Shown piece after piece: positions 11,653 to 23,000 of a DNA stretch of 64,000 nt. The number at the start of each line of letters is the position of its first letter. Within the stretch, counting starts at the first letter, position 1. The stretch covers positions 663,902 to 727,901 of the forward strand of contig CAJINV010000010.1 in assembly GCA_905178155.1 (NCBI GenBank), read 5' to 3'. Position numbers and translations under genes: made by a program. This stretch comes from Amoebophrya sp. A120. Its lineage: Eukaryota > Sar > Dinophyceae > Syndiniales > Amoebophryaceae. The notes below the pieces were generated by a model, which worked only from the letters and a program-made list of their open reading frames with translations, did no database searches and was not told the DNA's origin.

Positions 11653-14600
11653 CTATTTCCTGGTCATGTGCAGGTCAAACCAGTCGCTCCCCTTCAATAT
11701 CTCCCGCATCCAGTCTATGTCAAACAGCAGCTCGTCCCGCGTCCGCCACCTTGTCCCGAACTTTGCATCCACCGCTAATTCCCCAAACAACCCCGCGCCA
11801 CAGGGTTCATCTCGGTACAAGCAGATTTTCGGCGCGTAGATGTACTGCCGCGCAATTTTGAACCTGTTGTAGCCCAACGCTTCCGCCGTGGGAAATACCG
11901 ACCGCGCGAACGCCCGCATGCTGTCTATCTCAATCGAGATGTACTTCGGCGGGTCTATTCTAGCGTACACCGGCGGCAAATTGTCCCGTGGCTGCACTTT
12001 CCTCACGTAAAACCCGCCTTGCGTCTCCTCGTAAAGGGAAAACTTGTTGATGTCCCCAATCTTCTTGTTGTTCTCGTACCAGAGGTTCGTTTTGTACTTG
12101 AACAGTTCTTCCTGTTTTTGCTTTCTCTCCGCCTCTGATAATTTACCTCTATCTTCCTCCGCTGTTTCACTTGCAGAAGTTGTTCCTCCACCCCGCGCGG
12201 CCAATTCCGCGGAGAATTCGTTGTGCGCCCTACTATTCCCGCCGAACAACAATTTGGGGTCGTTTTCGTCGATATATTTCCCGTCCGCCCGTAGTTCCCG
12301 ACTGCTGGATATGCCTTGCACATGTGTCTGTGTCTGGAAACTTGTGACGAGACGCAAGGAACTGCTAAGCATGACAAGTTTTTTGCATGGTCCTGAGTCG
12401 CGTATTCCGCATGAGAAACTGCGTTTTTGCACGACAGGGAGCAGGAGCTCTTCGCGGCCACGCAATACAGAGTGCAGAGTCATGCCAGACTAGCATGACA
12501 AATCTCGGAATCTCCCAGACCCAGACATATTTGCAGTTGATACTTGATAAAACGGCCCGGGATTTTTCCACCCAAATTCCGTCGGTTAGGATCGACCTCA
12601 GGCAGTCCTTGCTGTTCTCCTCCACGTCGATTTTCAGGAAATACGGCATGCCGAACTGCTTCACCAAGCTCGCGCAGGACAAGCTCGGAATCCACTGCGA
12701 TTTTATCCGGACGTTCCGTCGATGCTGCGTCGTGCCGTCGGAAACGAACATCGTCCGCCAAAACATCTCGTCGTTATTCACCAATTTGCTCGTCTCCGCC
12801 CGGGGGGAGAGTTGCACGAACGTGCTATTCCGGTACAGATCCTCTATTGAAAGGAAAAATCCCCCCTCCCCGTATTGAAAAGGTATGACTTCGAAAATTT
12901 GCGTTGCTGATTTGAGGTCACAAATCATATTTGTCTTGCAAGAAGACAAGGGCAGGAACTTTCGCCCCATTATGGAAGCGATTTGTCATGCTCCTGGGTC
13001 TAAAGGGGAGCCGTTTGCCATGCTGAACAACTAGACACATACGCCCCTATCTAGCCTGGAGATCTGCCCGCAATGCGTCTCTGCAATACAAAGCTGATTT
13101 GTGTACGCAAATCAGCAACAGAAATTTCCATTTTGATATGGGGAGGGGGGGTTTTTCATAGTGATATCCTCCGCTTTTTCTTCAGAGACAATGGCGTAGT
13201 TCAGTAAAATCAATTGCCCGGTGGACAATTCTTTTTCAAACTGCTGCCGGGCACGGAATATGCATTGCAAAAGTGGTATCGCACTCGTATAAGTGCATTA
13301 CAAATTTCCTTAGCATGAGAGATAACATTTGTCATGCGGATTCATCTTAAGAAAGAAATTTGCAATGCATTACTGCAATACTTTTACACAGGATACGGAA
13401 AATGCTATTCGGATTCGACTCGACGGTGACGACGTGGAAGCCGGAGTGCAGGTAGAACATGGTGTCTGCGCCGAGGCTATGCATTGCAAATTTTATGTCT
13501 GGGTCTGATCCAACTTTCGCATGACACCGCAGGTTTAGAATGCGAGTCTTGGCATCACAAGCTTCGCGTAGGGGTAGGCTCCTCAAAACTGCCAATCCTG
13601 CATGAGAAATGTCACCTTCAAGAGGTAACCCGAAAAATCGAGTGACTTTATTTGCTACTCATACAATGCAGATCTTCATCTTTGTGTCAACGAGACCTAG
13701 CATTACAGACTTGGACTCTTCGGCCAGATCAAAGTAGACAGATTTGCGATGCATAGAGGCCCATACCAACGTCTAAGATGAGGTAATCGTGCTTTTCCTT
13801 CAAATCTTTATCCGGGGAAAGACACCCATTCCCATCCATTTTTTGTATCACAAATACTGGAGCTTATGCATGTTCTGAATGACAAATTGGATGGGGATGG
13901 GTGTTTTTTCTTGAATAATCTTCGGCGGATTCTTCCAACTGGAGATCGGCATCTTGCTGGCCTTCTTCCTCGTCCTCTTGGTCTACTGCATCAGATGTTG
14001 ATGAAGCGCTCTTTGAAGAAGTAGAAGATGCTGCACCGGTGGCAGCAGCAGAGCCTGCTGCGCTGCCCTTCTGACGGTCTATCATTCCTGCAGGTATCGA
14101 GGTGTCGGTCTCGGTCTCGCTGTGTTCAGAAGTTGTAGGAATTGCGTCGTCGCAGAAATCATACAGAGCTTCCTCATCTTCACTCCCCTTTTCGTCAGTT
14201 TGCTCTTCCCGCACCAGAAATTCCGTCTCTTCCGCAAACACCTCGGAAAACCGTACCGCGTCCTTCACGTGGAAAACGAGTTTTTCCATGTTCCAAAACG
14301 CGGAGCGCTTCGTTTGCTTCACCCAGTTGCCCAGCCAAATGGAACTGTCAAAGTCAAAGTGCATGACGTGGGCAAGTTTGTCGTAGATCCCGTTAATCGG
14401 AACGGCGTACAGAGGCTCGAGTATGTTCAAACTCTGGTCTACCGGATACACTAAGTTCGGGTTTGTTTTCAAAGTTGCCTTTCTATTTCTCGTGTTCGCT
14501 TTCTTGGTTTGGTAGAGACCCACCTCCCTAGAAGAGGATCTCGATGCAACGGACGAGGATGCCTTAGCAATTGCACTTTTTCCGGCTCTACTACCTTTGA

Positions 14601-17600
14601 AAACTTTATCGTCGGCACTGCTGCCACGACTGTCCCTTATTCTCTTCCTACAGCTTGCAATTTTATTGCTTTCGACTCTCGTAGTTCCCTTCCCTTTTCC
14701 TTTTCTTCCGTCGCGATCGCTATCTTTTGTGCCTTTATTTCTCCTCTTTTTCCGCCACTTCTTCTTTTGCTTTTTTCCTTTTTCTGTATCTCTGCTATGA
14801 AAATCGCCGAAATCGATTCCCTTCTTCGCGACCATCTCTTCCGGCGGTCCGTTCGTGCCAGGTATCACCGCCCACAAAATGAACCCGGTAATGGACAAAT
14901 ACCGGTAGCCGAGCTGGAAAAAGTTCTGCATCAAACTTACCGGAAATAACATCTGCTTCGGGTCCCGGAGGGTTGTTTCCGCGATTGCCGTACTGCCGTC
15001 GGGTTCGTCTTCGTCTTCGTCAGAAGAAGTTGATGCTGCAATGGTTTTCGCGTTGCTGATTCCAGCGTGAAGGTCAATGTCAGTTTTCCTCTTTTTCCTC
15101 TCCGCCTCTATCTCCTGCTTCAGTCGCAGTCTCTTCAACTCCAGCTGCCCCTTGATCTTCATATTTGCGATGGAATGGACAAAATGCGTCTTCACGTCGG
15201 GTGTTGAAGCTGTATCGCTGGATTCTGGTTCTTCGGAACCTCCATCGTCAGAAGCCGCTTGCTCTACCACCCCACTGTCGCTGTTTCCGTCGTGTTCCAC
15301 CTCCATTTCTACCAGGCCAGCACCCGCTCCCTCCGTGTCGTTCTTTACCCCGAACAGCGTCATGCTGCCGTCGCCACTGAAAAATTGCGACTTCGTGTGC
15401 TCTATCAAATGTAAAAATGTCTGGGTCTGGAAGAGTGTAGACTTGTCATGCAGATTTGCCATGACCCATGAGGTCTGGAATGCGGGACTTAGCATGACAG
15501 ACTCTGCGAGGCCTCTGCCATGCCTATTCTGCATGAGAAACTTCGTCCCAACTTGATCAAAAGTGGGCAGCTTTTGGCACTCATGCAACACAGACTTTTG
15601 CATGCTTCAGATTTACCATGACAGGTTGCAATCTTCCAGACCCAGACATTTTTGCAATTCATATGCTCCGTGATACTCTGCCCCCGGTCGTCCACGGCGA
15701 GTCGTTGTCTGCCGCGCCCTATGAAGTGCAAATATGTCTGGGACTGGAAGAATCATGCAACTTGTGATGCTTGTCTCACATGCCTTTTGAATCTTTAATG
15801 CGCGGACAGGAATAAAGCCTCTTTCCTGTCATGCAAAAACGCGGCTTGCCATGCGGATAGCGAAACACAAAGGACCCCATAAACTTGTCATGCGTGGCTG
15901 CGTATTGCAGTGCGCTGACCATTCACACAGTAGCATCACAAGTTTTCGGACCCAGGAGGAGACATAATCTGCAATGCATACGCCCGAATTCCCCGAGGTT
16001 TTCCACGTAGTACTTCCCGTAGGAGAAGTATCCTAAAGAAAAAAGTGGTACAGATAAACACTCTGACGGAAGGCAAGCAAGACAGACAACCTCTGTCATG
16101 CAGGAAACGCTTGACAGCCGCATTTCATTTGTGTTTTCCCTTATAGTCTGCGCATCACAGGTTTTCTTTGCCATGTCGAGCAACTTTGTGATGCAGAAAC
16201 TCCAACACGTGTGTTGTAACTGTATTAACACTTTTATTTTCCTGTGATAAAAAGAGGTTTAGCATGCCAGCTCTCAGCCCGGAGAGCTGGATGTACCCGG
16301 CGAAGGATCTGGATGAGATCACGAGGAACATCCTATTACCACGAAAAATGCCCCCAACCCAGAACTTGGCGGCATTTATATTTTGCGAACCTTTTCAATG
16401 GAAACGCTCCCCGTCTTGCATGTATCAGCATCAAAAATCTTGCATGCTAGAAAGCTCAAATCTGTGCAGCTGCAAAGGAGCCCAACAGCAGCCGGATCTG
16501 TTATGCAAAAGATGCCTTGCGCGTCTAGATTCTGCATCAGAAAGGCTCGTAGTCCTTTCATGCAACACAAAAAGCTTTCATCTGGAAACTTTGCATGAGA
16601 AACTTTTGCAAGTTCCGGGGTGGAGGCATTTTTCATTGTCATGCATCCGGTAGAGAAGCTGCTGGGGAGTTACTTTGAAGAAGGAAAAAAAGTCCGTGTT
16701 GAAACGGTAGGGAGTGGCCCTTTCGAAGGAGGAAAATGAGTGGTCTAGATCTACTTCGGAGGGATGTACTGAAGACGAAGTGGTAGTAGTTGCACTTGTT
16801 CTGTTCAGAGCCAGCAGTTCGTTCCACGCGGGGTGTTTCGAAAACTCGCTCATCACATCGATGTCCTCTTGCACGCAGCACGGCCAAGCCGCCACTTCCT
16901 GGTTATCGGAAGGGCGTTTCGGAACGGTGCCGGAGTTGAGCAGCTTCGGGTACAGTTTTTTTTGGACCGTGCTTCGTTTGGAGAGAGAAGAAGTGACGGG
17001 AGCTGCAGTATCATCTGGATCATTGCTTTTGCTATCCCCCGGTGTAACAACTGTTGATCGCGGCACTAGCATTCCCGCGCGACAGATTTTCAAGACGTCG
17101 AAGACCATCCGGACTGCTTGCGGAATGATCGGCATCAGGGCAGATTCTGTGGTGGAGACGAACGCGGATAGAATCAACGCGGAGAAGCAGAGTCTGCTTA
17201 TAACCCGCTCAAACGTTACCATCTCAAACGTTACAATAGAATCTGGAAATCTGTGATGCAAGAACTGCATGACCTAGCCTGCTCCCATAGGATCATTGCG
17301 CATGACAAGTTTCGGAGTCCCAAACCGCGCTAGAATCTGGCGAAATTTGTATTGCGAAAAGCTCAGTCCTCTATACGGTCCTCATGCTCTTCATGCAATA
17401 CAAAATCCAGACTCTATTGTAACGTTTGAGATTGTAACGTTTGAGCAGGTCAGACTATTCTGCACGTTTTTCTGGATTTCCTTCTCCCCATACCGGTTCA
17501 ACACGACCTCCAACGACGCTAGACTCTGCCACTCCCGCCAGTCCGGAAAGAAATGCACCCAGTGGGCGAGGATGTACTGGGATTTCTCGTACAACTTCGT

Positions 17601-17987
17601 GATCACCGTGTTGTTCTTTTGGGGCGTGGAATCCGGGTTCCAGATCTGAATGTGCTGGTGCCACAGCTCGAAAAATTCCAAGTACATCGGGTTTTCAAAG
17701 CACTGCTGCCCGAACAACGGACAGGGGTCGGTTGTTTCGCGAGTTATTGCGTCGTCAACATGATCGTCGTCGTCGTCGTCGTTGTTACTAGCAGCTGCGT
17801 CCTCCGCCGGCAGCGGCTCTACTGCGCCGGCTTCCTCTGCGCGCGCAACCGGAACCACGACGTCCAGAACACCACTATTGCAGCTGAGTTGAAAACCCCC
17901 GATCCAAACGACCCACCGGTAGTAAACGAAAAGCAGCAACGAAAGGGCGTTTTTGTGCACGCTAGAGCGATAACGACGGGTTGGCAT
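11653..17987 (-). CDS. Secretory FkbM-family methyltransferase-domain protein
   Basis: Eleven exons (17460-17987, 16644-17198, 16250-16333, 15981-16028, 15664-15719, 13918-15402, 13756-13808, 13396-13477, 13167-13258, 12543-12844, 11653-12309) are separated by ten intronic elements. The N-terminus MPTRRYRSSVHKNALSLLLFVYYRW looks like a signal peptide or anchor. A long unrecognised middle part has hydrophobic stretches (YRYLSITGFILWAVIPG) and Lys- and Ser-rich linkers. The last five exons form an FkbM-type SAM-dependent methyltransferase: YLILDVGMGLGADTMFYL is motif I, then GFHVVTVESNPNSIF, a short LNYAIVSEEKAED segment, and PYFLKIDVEENS, the conserved KIDVEG-like motif. This family usually O-methylates sugars or small molecules; the substrate here is unknown. 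Several joins restore the frame exactly, including VGMG-LGAD inside motif I. The join across 17199-17459 is off by one in my reading and remains uncertain. Confidence 0.75.
12310..12542. mobile_element. Intronic element, family A (copy A3)
   Basis: A diverged family A copy: its left end reads tgtctgtgtctgg where most copies read tgtctgggtctgg. Flanks ctgga and cttga match at four of five positions. Interrupts the C-terminal part of the FkbM-domain gene. Shares internal sequence with copy A7 at 20853-21126 (gcatgagaaactgcgttttt). Confidence 0.8.
12845..13166. mobile_element. Intronic element, family D (copy D1)
   Basis: Ends carry the family D repeat (aaaaatcccccctccc; complement ggggaggggggg). 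Perfect flanks tcctc. Interrupts the methyltransferase domain between SEEKAED and LYRNSTF. Confidence 0.85.
13259..13395. mobile_element. Intronic element, family B (copy B2)
   Basis: A short 137-bp family B copy, with perfect flanks cggaa and end tattgcaatac...cacaggata. Separates NPNSIF from RARQQF in the methyltransferase domain, just after the acidic ES of the SAM-binding fold. Confidence 0.85.
13478..13755. mobile_element. Intronic element, diverged family A (copy A4)
   Basis: Starts tatgcattgcaaa and retains atgtctgggtctg, but its far end has lost the family A core. Perfect flanks gaggc. It splits the glycine-rich SAM-binding motif LDVGMG-LGAD, so the enzyme can be made only if this element is removed from the RNA. 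Confidence 0.8.
13809..13917. mobile_element. Shortest intronic element, family J
   Basis: At 109 bp this is the smallest element seen. Its arms (acacccattcccatcc and ggatggggatgggtgt) pair almost completely around a short loop. Perfect flanks atctt. Removal joins SAED to LKEKHDYLILDVG in frame. Confidence 0.8.
15403..15663. mobile_element. Intronic element, family A (copy A5)
   Basis: Perfect flanks tgctc and intact family A ends. Removal joins SITEH to TKSQFFSG in frame. Only 56 bp of exon separate it from copy A6. Confidence 0.9.
15720..15980. mobile_element. Intronic element, family A (copy A6)
   Basis: Same length as A5 (261 bp) but clearly diverged: left end reads tgtctgggactgg and the right end has lost part of the core. 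Perfect flanks cgccc. Removal joins GEFGR to GRQRLAV. Confidence 0.85.
16029..16249. mobile_element. Intronic element, family F (copy F1)
   Basis: Ends tatcctaaagaaaaaagtg and cacttttattttcctgtgata form the inverted repeat. Flanks agaag and aaaag match at four of five positions. Closely related to F2 at 30809-31029 (shared ggaaggcaagcaagacaga-like core). Removal joins LNLF to SYGKYYV. Confidence 0.85.
16334..16643. mobile_element. Intronic element, family E (copy E1)
   Basis: Ends gaaaaatgcccccaac and gtggaggcatttttc. Perfect flanks catcc. Its right terminus is ATG instead of the usual ATA. Removal joins PQQLLYR to MFLVISS. Confidence 0.85.
17199..17459. mobile_element. Intronic element, family K with doubled terminal motif
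   Basis: Each end carries two tandem copies of CTCAAACGTTAC (left 17207-17233) or of its complement (right 17419-17446), an unusual double terminal repeat. Flanks ctgct and ctgca. The host frame across this element does not close by simple removal in my reading, so the splice points are unclear. Confidence 0.7.
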
Positions 17988-18506
17988 GGTGGCGATTTGT
18001 GGTATTGAAGATGGCCACGTGTTTGTTCTGTCTAAAAGTCCTAGCGACTGAACTCCATTTTACGGACGAGAAACAACACGAGCAACGTACCTACACACTG
18101 CCGCTCGCTACTGCCCGATCAGAATTGCAGTTGTACCAGACTCGAAGAAGATAACTAGCACTTTATACTTTTACGAATTTTTCCGGGGAGTGATCCCGAC
18201 TTGCCGCTCTTGCTGGGCGTAGGCAGGAAACACAGAATACCATTGGGAAAACAACGAACCCTCTCTGTGGTTCCCGAGGCGGAGAGGCCTACAAAAGCCT
18301 TTGATGCATGGACTCATCAACGCGATTTTGTGATTCGAAGTCAATGTAGGTGAAATGTAAACATTTGGTTAGCGTGACGAAAAAAGAAGCCAATTGGAAA
18401 TGGTAATTTTCGAAAAAGAAGACAAGTAAACAGCTACAGATAGTGTATGTGCAAAGAATAAAGGAAGAGCTATCATGATGCTCGAATAAAGAGAAGGCTA
18501 TAATAT

Positions 18507-19710
18507 GGGATCGTTTCAACGATTAAAATTAAAAAAATTAATTTTTATTTATTCAAGAGGTCATACAAAATGAAAATCATCAGAGTGCGACATGGAAACT
18601 GCCGTCGTCGCGGGCCTCCGAGGTGAACGTCTCCGGATTGTGTTTTGTTTATGGTAATGAAATAGCTAGACACGTCCCAACTTCAGCTAGTTAAAATGGT
18701 ATGTAGTTGAACAAGGTTTAAGAATGCAAAGGAAGCAGGAAGCTTGGCTCCGTCTTTGCGGCCCACAAGCTGGGCGTCTGCGTGGTCCCTCGCTCTCCGG
18801 CTCGTCTGGGGCCCCGTCACGTAGCAGCGACGCTATGCTGGTTTCGACCGGTGGAGTTTATGGGGCAATGTGATGGCTTTCGAATACATCCCAAGAGGAA
18901 GCTGGTGCGGCAAAGCCTGAAAATGTGTGGCGTTGTAGTATTGAGATCTCGCACCTCAACGGACGGAGCAACTTTCGTGGTTTTGGTCATCAGTTTCAGA
19001 GTGGGAGTTCCTGAGTTCCTTTTAGAGCTGGAGGATCGCGATTAATTAGACGCCCAGAGACGTCCAAGAAGACGTCTATTTTCCGCGATATGGAAATGGA
19101 TTGACTAAGTGGGAATAGCCAAAGTTAATGACGTCCCTGGGGACGTCTCTGGGAGACGTCCCGCAAGCTCATTTTTGGCATCAAAATGAGGCGCGTCAAA
19201 AGTTGACGCTTTTCCTTACGAAAAAGCTACTCTTTAGGATGCTTTTGCCCAACATATCCGCAGCGTCGCCTCCTCCACCGTTCTGCTCGCGATACTCCTG
19301 CAGGGCCTCACTGGGCTCCGTGTCGGTTGGCGTCGCCTTCTCCGGGCCCAAGATATCGGCCAGCAGCTCTTCTCTGCGCGCGTGGATCCCCCCCATGTAT
19401 TTCCGGCGTCCGGAGGGGGCGCGGAGGAGGGCCCGGATCGCCCTGGCGACGTTCTCCATACCAAGGCGCTTGGTATTAGAACTGCTACTGCCGCGATGAC
19501 AGACTCCAGCTTCCATATCATTTCAACTAGCTTAAGTTGGGACGTGTCTAGTTATTTCATTACCATGAACAAAACACAAGCCGGAGATGTTCACCTGGGA
19601 GGCCCGCGACGGCGGCAGTTCCCGCATCACCTTCTGATGATTTTCATTTTATATAACCCCTTGAATTGCAAAAAATTAATTTTTTTTATTTTAATCGTTG
19701 AAACGATCCC
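18507..19710. mobile_element. Transposon-like element with long terminal inverted repeats
   Basis: The sequence at 18507-18697 (starting gggatcgtttcaacgattaa) recurs inverted at 19518-19710 with moderate divergence, giving about 190-bp terminal inverted repeats. Flanks end and begin with ATAT, a possible 4-bp target duplication. The roughly 820-bp interior has five GACGTC palindromes within about 110 bp (19050-19165) and a short minus-strand frame (19196-19516, MEAGVCHRGSSSSNTKRLG) without transposase features. It is probably a non-autonomous DNA transposon carrying captured sequence. It differs from the intronic elements: long repeats, no TAT/ATA ends, intergenic location. Confidence 0.75.
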
Positions 19711-20043
19711 ATATATAATAGCGTCGGTTACTGTGAGTGAGTGTCAGTTTACAAAGTAAGCTGTGACCGAGTCTGCAACTTGTAGAAATAGAAATTGCTC
19801 GGCGGTCGGGTCAGCAAGTAATTACTGCATGCAGACCCGCGCGTGCGTGTGCAAAATTCGAACTGGTACAACAAAAGCGAAATTAGAGAGGAAGGATTAG
19901 GAATAGGATCATGAGTATAAGTACGTGACACAAAAAAAGAAATGCGAGAAGTCGTATTTTCAAAGAGGCAAATCATTTTGGAGGATGTGGTGGCTCGTTC
20001 GCTGTTTATCACTCCTGTTTGAAATCTTCTGTGGTTCTCGTCT

Positions 20044-23000
20044 TCACTCGTCTGGCGTTTCACCCGTCCCAGCAAGCTTAGGCGATAAACCCGTGTCAAC
20101 CCCAGCAGTTGCAGCAGGAACAGGCATTTCACCAGTACCAGCGGAAACAGATTCGTCCGCCCTGTGGCATTCTTCCGCCTGTACTCCGTTGTAGGAAAAC
20201 GTCACGCGCTGCTTCAGCGCGTCGGAGAGCTGCGTGAACAGCTGCTCGTCGATGGCATTCTCCGTGTCTTCCGTGGCGGTTTGCACCTGCCCCAGGTCGA
20301 ACTGCATCCGCAGTTGATTCCACGCTTTCAGGTTTGCTTTCCCGAAAATTCGGACCAGATTCTCCCACATTTTGTTTCCCGAGGCTTCGTTGAACACGTC
20401 ACATTTCAGCGCCGTCAAAACCGGTTTCGCGATCAGTTCCGCGACTTTGTTGTGAACTTGCTCCGCAGTCTGAGGTGTTTCCGCAGCGCTGGATTCCGAC
20501 TCGACCCCGTCCAGCGCCTTTCGCTCGATTTCCGGCCAGGTTTCGAAGAAGTCGGCGTAATGCAAGAGGACCGGCTGCTTCTCCGGTTTGCGCATCTTGC
20601 CAAGGAGGCGCAAGAATCCGCCCTTGGGCCCCAGGTTTGGCGCATGGTCCACCCATCCTTTGGCGGCCAAGAACCCGTCGAAACCCTTTTCGGGGTCGGG
20701 GGTTGCAGTTAGTGCCGTCGCCTCCGCTTCAGGAAAGAAAACCTGGTTTTGCGGCTCCAAGCTGGCAAAGGCCCAACCGACGTCAAAGCGACGCATGTAC
20801 ATTTCGCCCGACTCCGATTTGAAGAACCCGATGTTGCCGAAGTGGCCATCCGTATGCATTGCAAATATGCCTTGGTCTGTGACGCAAGGAAGGGAATCAA
20901 TACTTGTGAGCACGCTGTAATGCGCTGCCGAGCATGACAAATTTTTCCGTGGCTCTGCTTCTGACTTGCCGCGTACTCCGCATGAGAAACTGCGTTTTTG
21001 CATGACAGGCAAGAGGAGCTCTTCGCGGCCACCCAATAGATCCAGAGTCCAGAGTCATGCCAGACTAGCATAACAAATCGAAATCTCGCACCAATCTCGG
21101 AGACCCAGATATATTTGCATTTGATAATCCGGGTCGGAAAGCAACACGGTCAGAAACAGATCCAGCCCAAGTTGGTGGATCTGCTGATGGCTTGCTTCAA
21201 AGCTCTGGAAATTCTTCCGCGCCCACCAGGCACTTCCGAAAGTGATTCGCCCGCTGCCGATTTTGCTCAGGAGTTGGACGACACCCGTGTGTCCGACGGC
21301 GGGCGTGCCAGGCGACATCAAGCCCTTTTCCCTTTATCAACCAGGGCAAAGGGAGTTTTGGCAAAACGCATGCGGCAAACAAGGCAACTACCCTTCAATT
21401 TGGGAACAGTGTCAGTGACCGTCATCAACAGTCGCGTGCACAACAGACGGCTGGCACAAAAATTACGAGTTCTTGTGTGAATGAAAACATGTTTGGATGA
21501 GACTCATTACCAGTACCAGCTCTCTCCGCGTTTGCTTATAGCAGGGCTTCTGCTACAAAATTGAAATCGTCATTGCGACAAGCACTACTGGGCTAGTGTG
21601 CCTGATTGCAATAAACCAAAACACTTGGAACATCGTTCCATACAAGGACGGCATCGCTCCACGGCTGGTTTCCCCAATCAAAATTCAGGAATTCCCGCAT
21701 GCCCCCCTTGTCCAGCTCGTGCCAAGACAGCGTCATCGACTGCCCATCCCCTGAGGACATGTCGGCCGCGTAGTCCCCGAAGAAAATCGAAGCGGTGAAA
21801 AGAGCCCCTGCATCGGTTTTGACCACGATCGTCGTTCCGCCGATGCTGCGACAGTTCACGTAATCATCACAGTACGGCAGAGCACCGGGTGGGGTCGGTT
21901 TAGGACCGTGGTAAATCTGCTTCGTCACAGCCCGAAAAATGCTTCCTGCGACCAGCTCCGACATCGCGTCGGCGACGTTTTTTTCGCGTTTTTCCTTCTC
22001 CTTCGGCTTTTCGTCCTCCTTCCCTATCACATCAATGGGCTTGAAAACGGCTTTCTGGCCGGCCCGAAGACGCAGGGGCTCGCCACTGAAGTCTAACGTC
22101 TGCAAGTCGGTTGCAGCTTCAGATTGACCTTTTTTTTCAAGCTGGTAAACTTGAGCTTCGTGTCCACCGGAGCCGGGCTTTTCCAGCCTCTTCCAAGACC
22201 AGACGACCCTCGGCTGAGGATTCTTCACGTCCAGCACCTTGATTGCAAGTATCAAGATGTAATCTAGGGGAGTGTTGCGAAATGCGCGAGCACGATTTCC
22301 TGGCTCACATTGATTGAATACGCAAAAATGGTCTCTGCAAAGGCAAAACGATGACACTCACAGGTCTCATGTTTTGCGGACATAAGGCTTTGGAAGACGC
22401 AGGCCTTTAGAACAAGGTATGCACCATGTGGGTTTGTTGCATAGCTGGATAAGCAGAACAAACTATAACTAGAATTTCCTAAGCATGCATGCATTTCCTA
22501 CGCCTAGAAAATCTCTCGTCGCACAACACTTCTATTTGTCTATCCGATTCTTTCCACTCGATAGTCTCCGGAAACCGTTCGGCCGTGGTCTGTCCCATTT
22601 CGGTTTGCGGATCGGAAGGAACATCGGTTTGCGGATCGGAAGGAACAATGTTGTCCGTCTCCTCACCCTCAAGGACGAGTCCTTTAGCGTCCAGCTGTTT
22701 CTTATACCATTCCAGGAATTGCTTTGAAGCATGTGTTGGCAGCTCGAAACCGAGACCAGGAAATACAACGCCACCATTGCCTTCCGAATTTCCCCCGTGG
22801 TCCACTTCCACCAAAGCGGTAGAACTTGTTGCGGTCGAATCCCATTCCTCCTCCCCGTCCGACGAATGTACTTCCCCTTCCGAACTCGCAGCCGCCTCTC
22901 CGCTCCCAACAGCACCAGTTGCCGGGAATCCCCCAGGACCCTCGTCCCCCAGCGGAGCCAGAAAGCGGGTGTTTTTCTTGCTGGGAGGTTTCGGAGAGGG

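Noticed and set aside
13923-15402. Lys/Arg-rich part of the FkbM gene as a separate nuclear protein
   Set aside because: Frames join cleanly across elements on both sides, so it is a linker region of one large protein.
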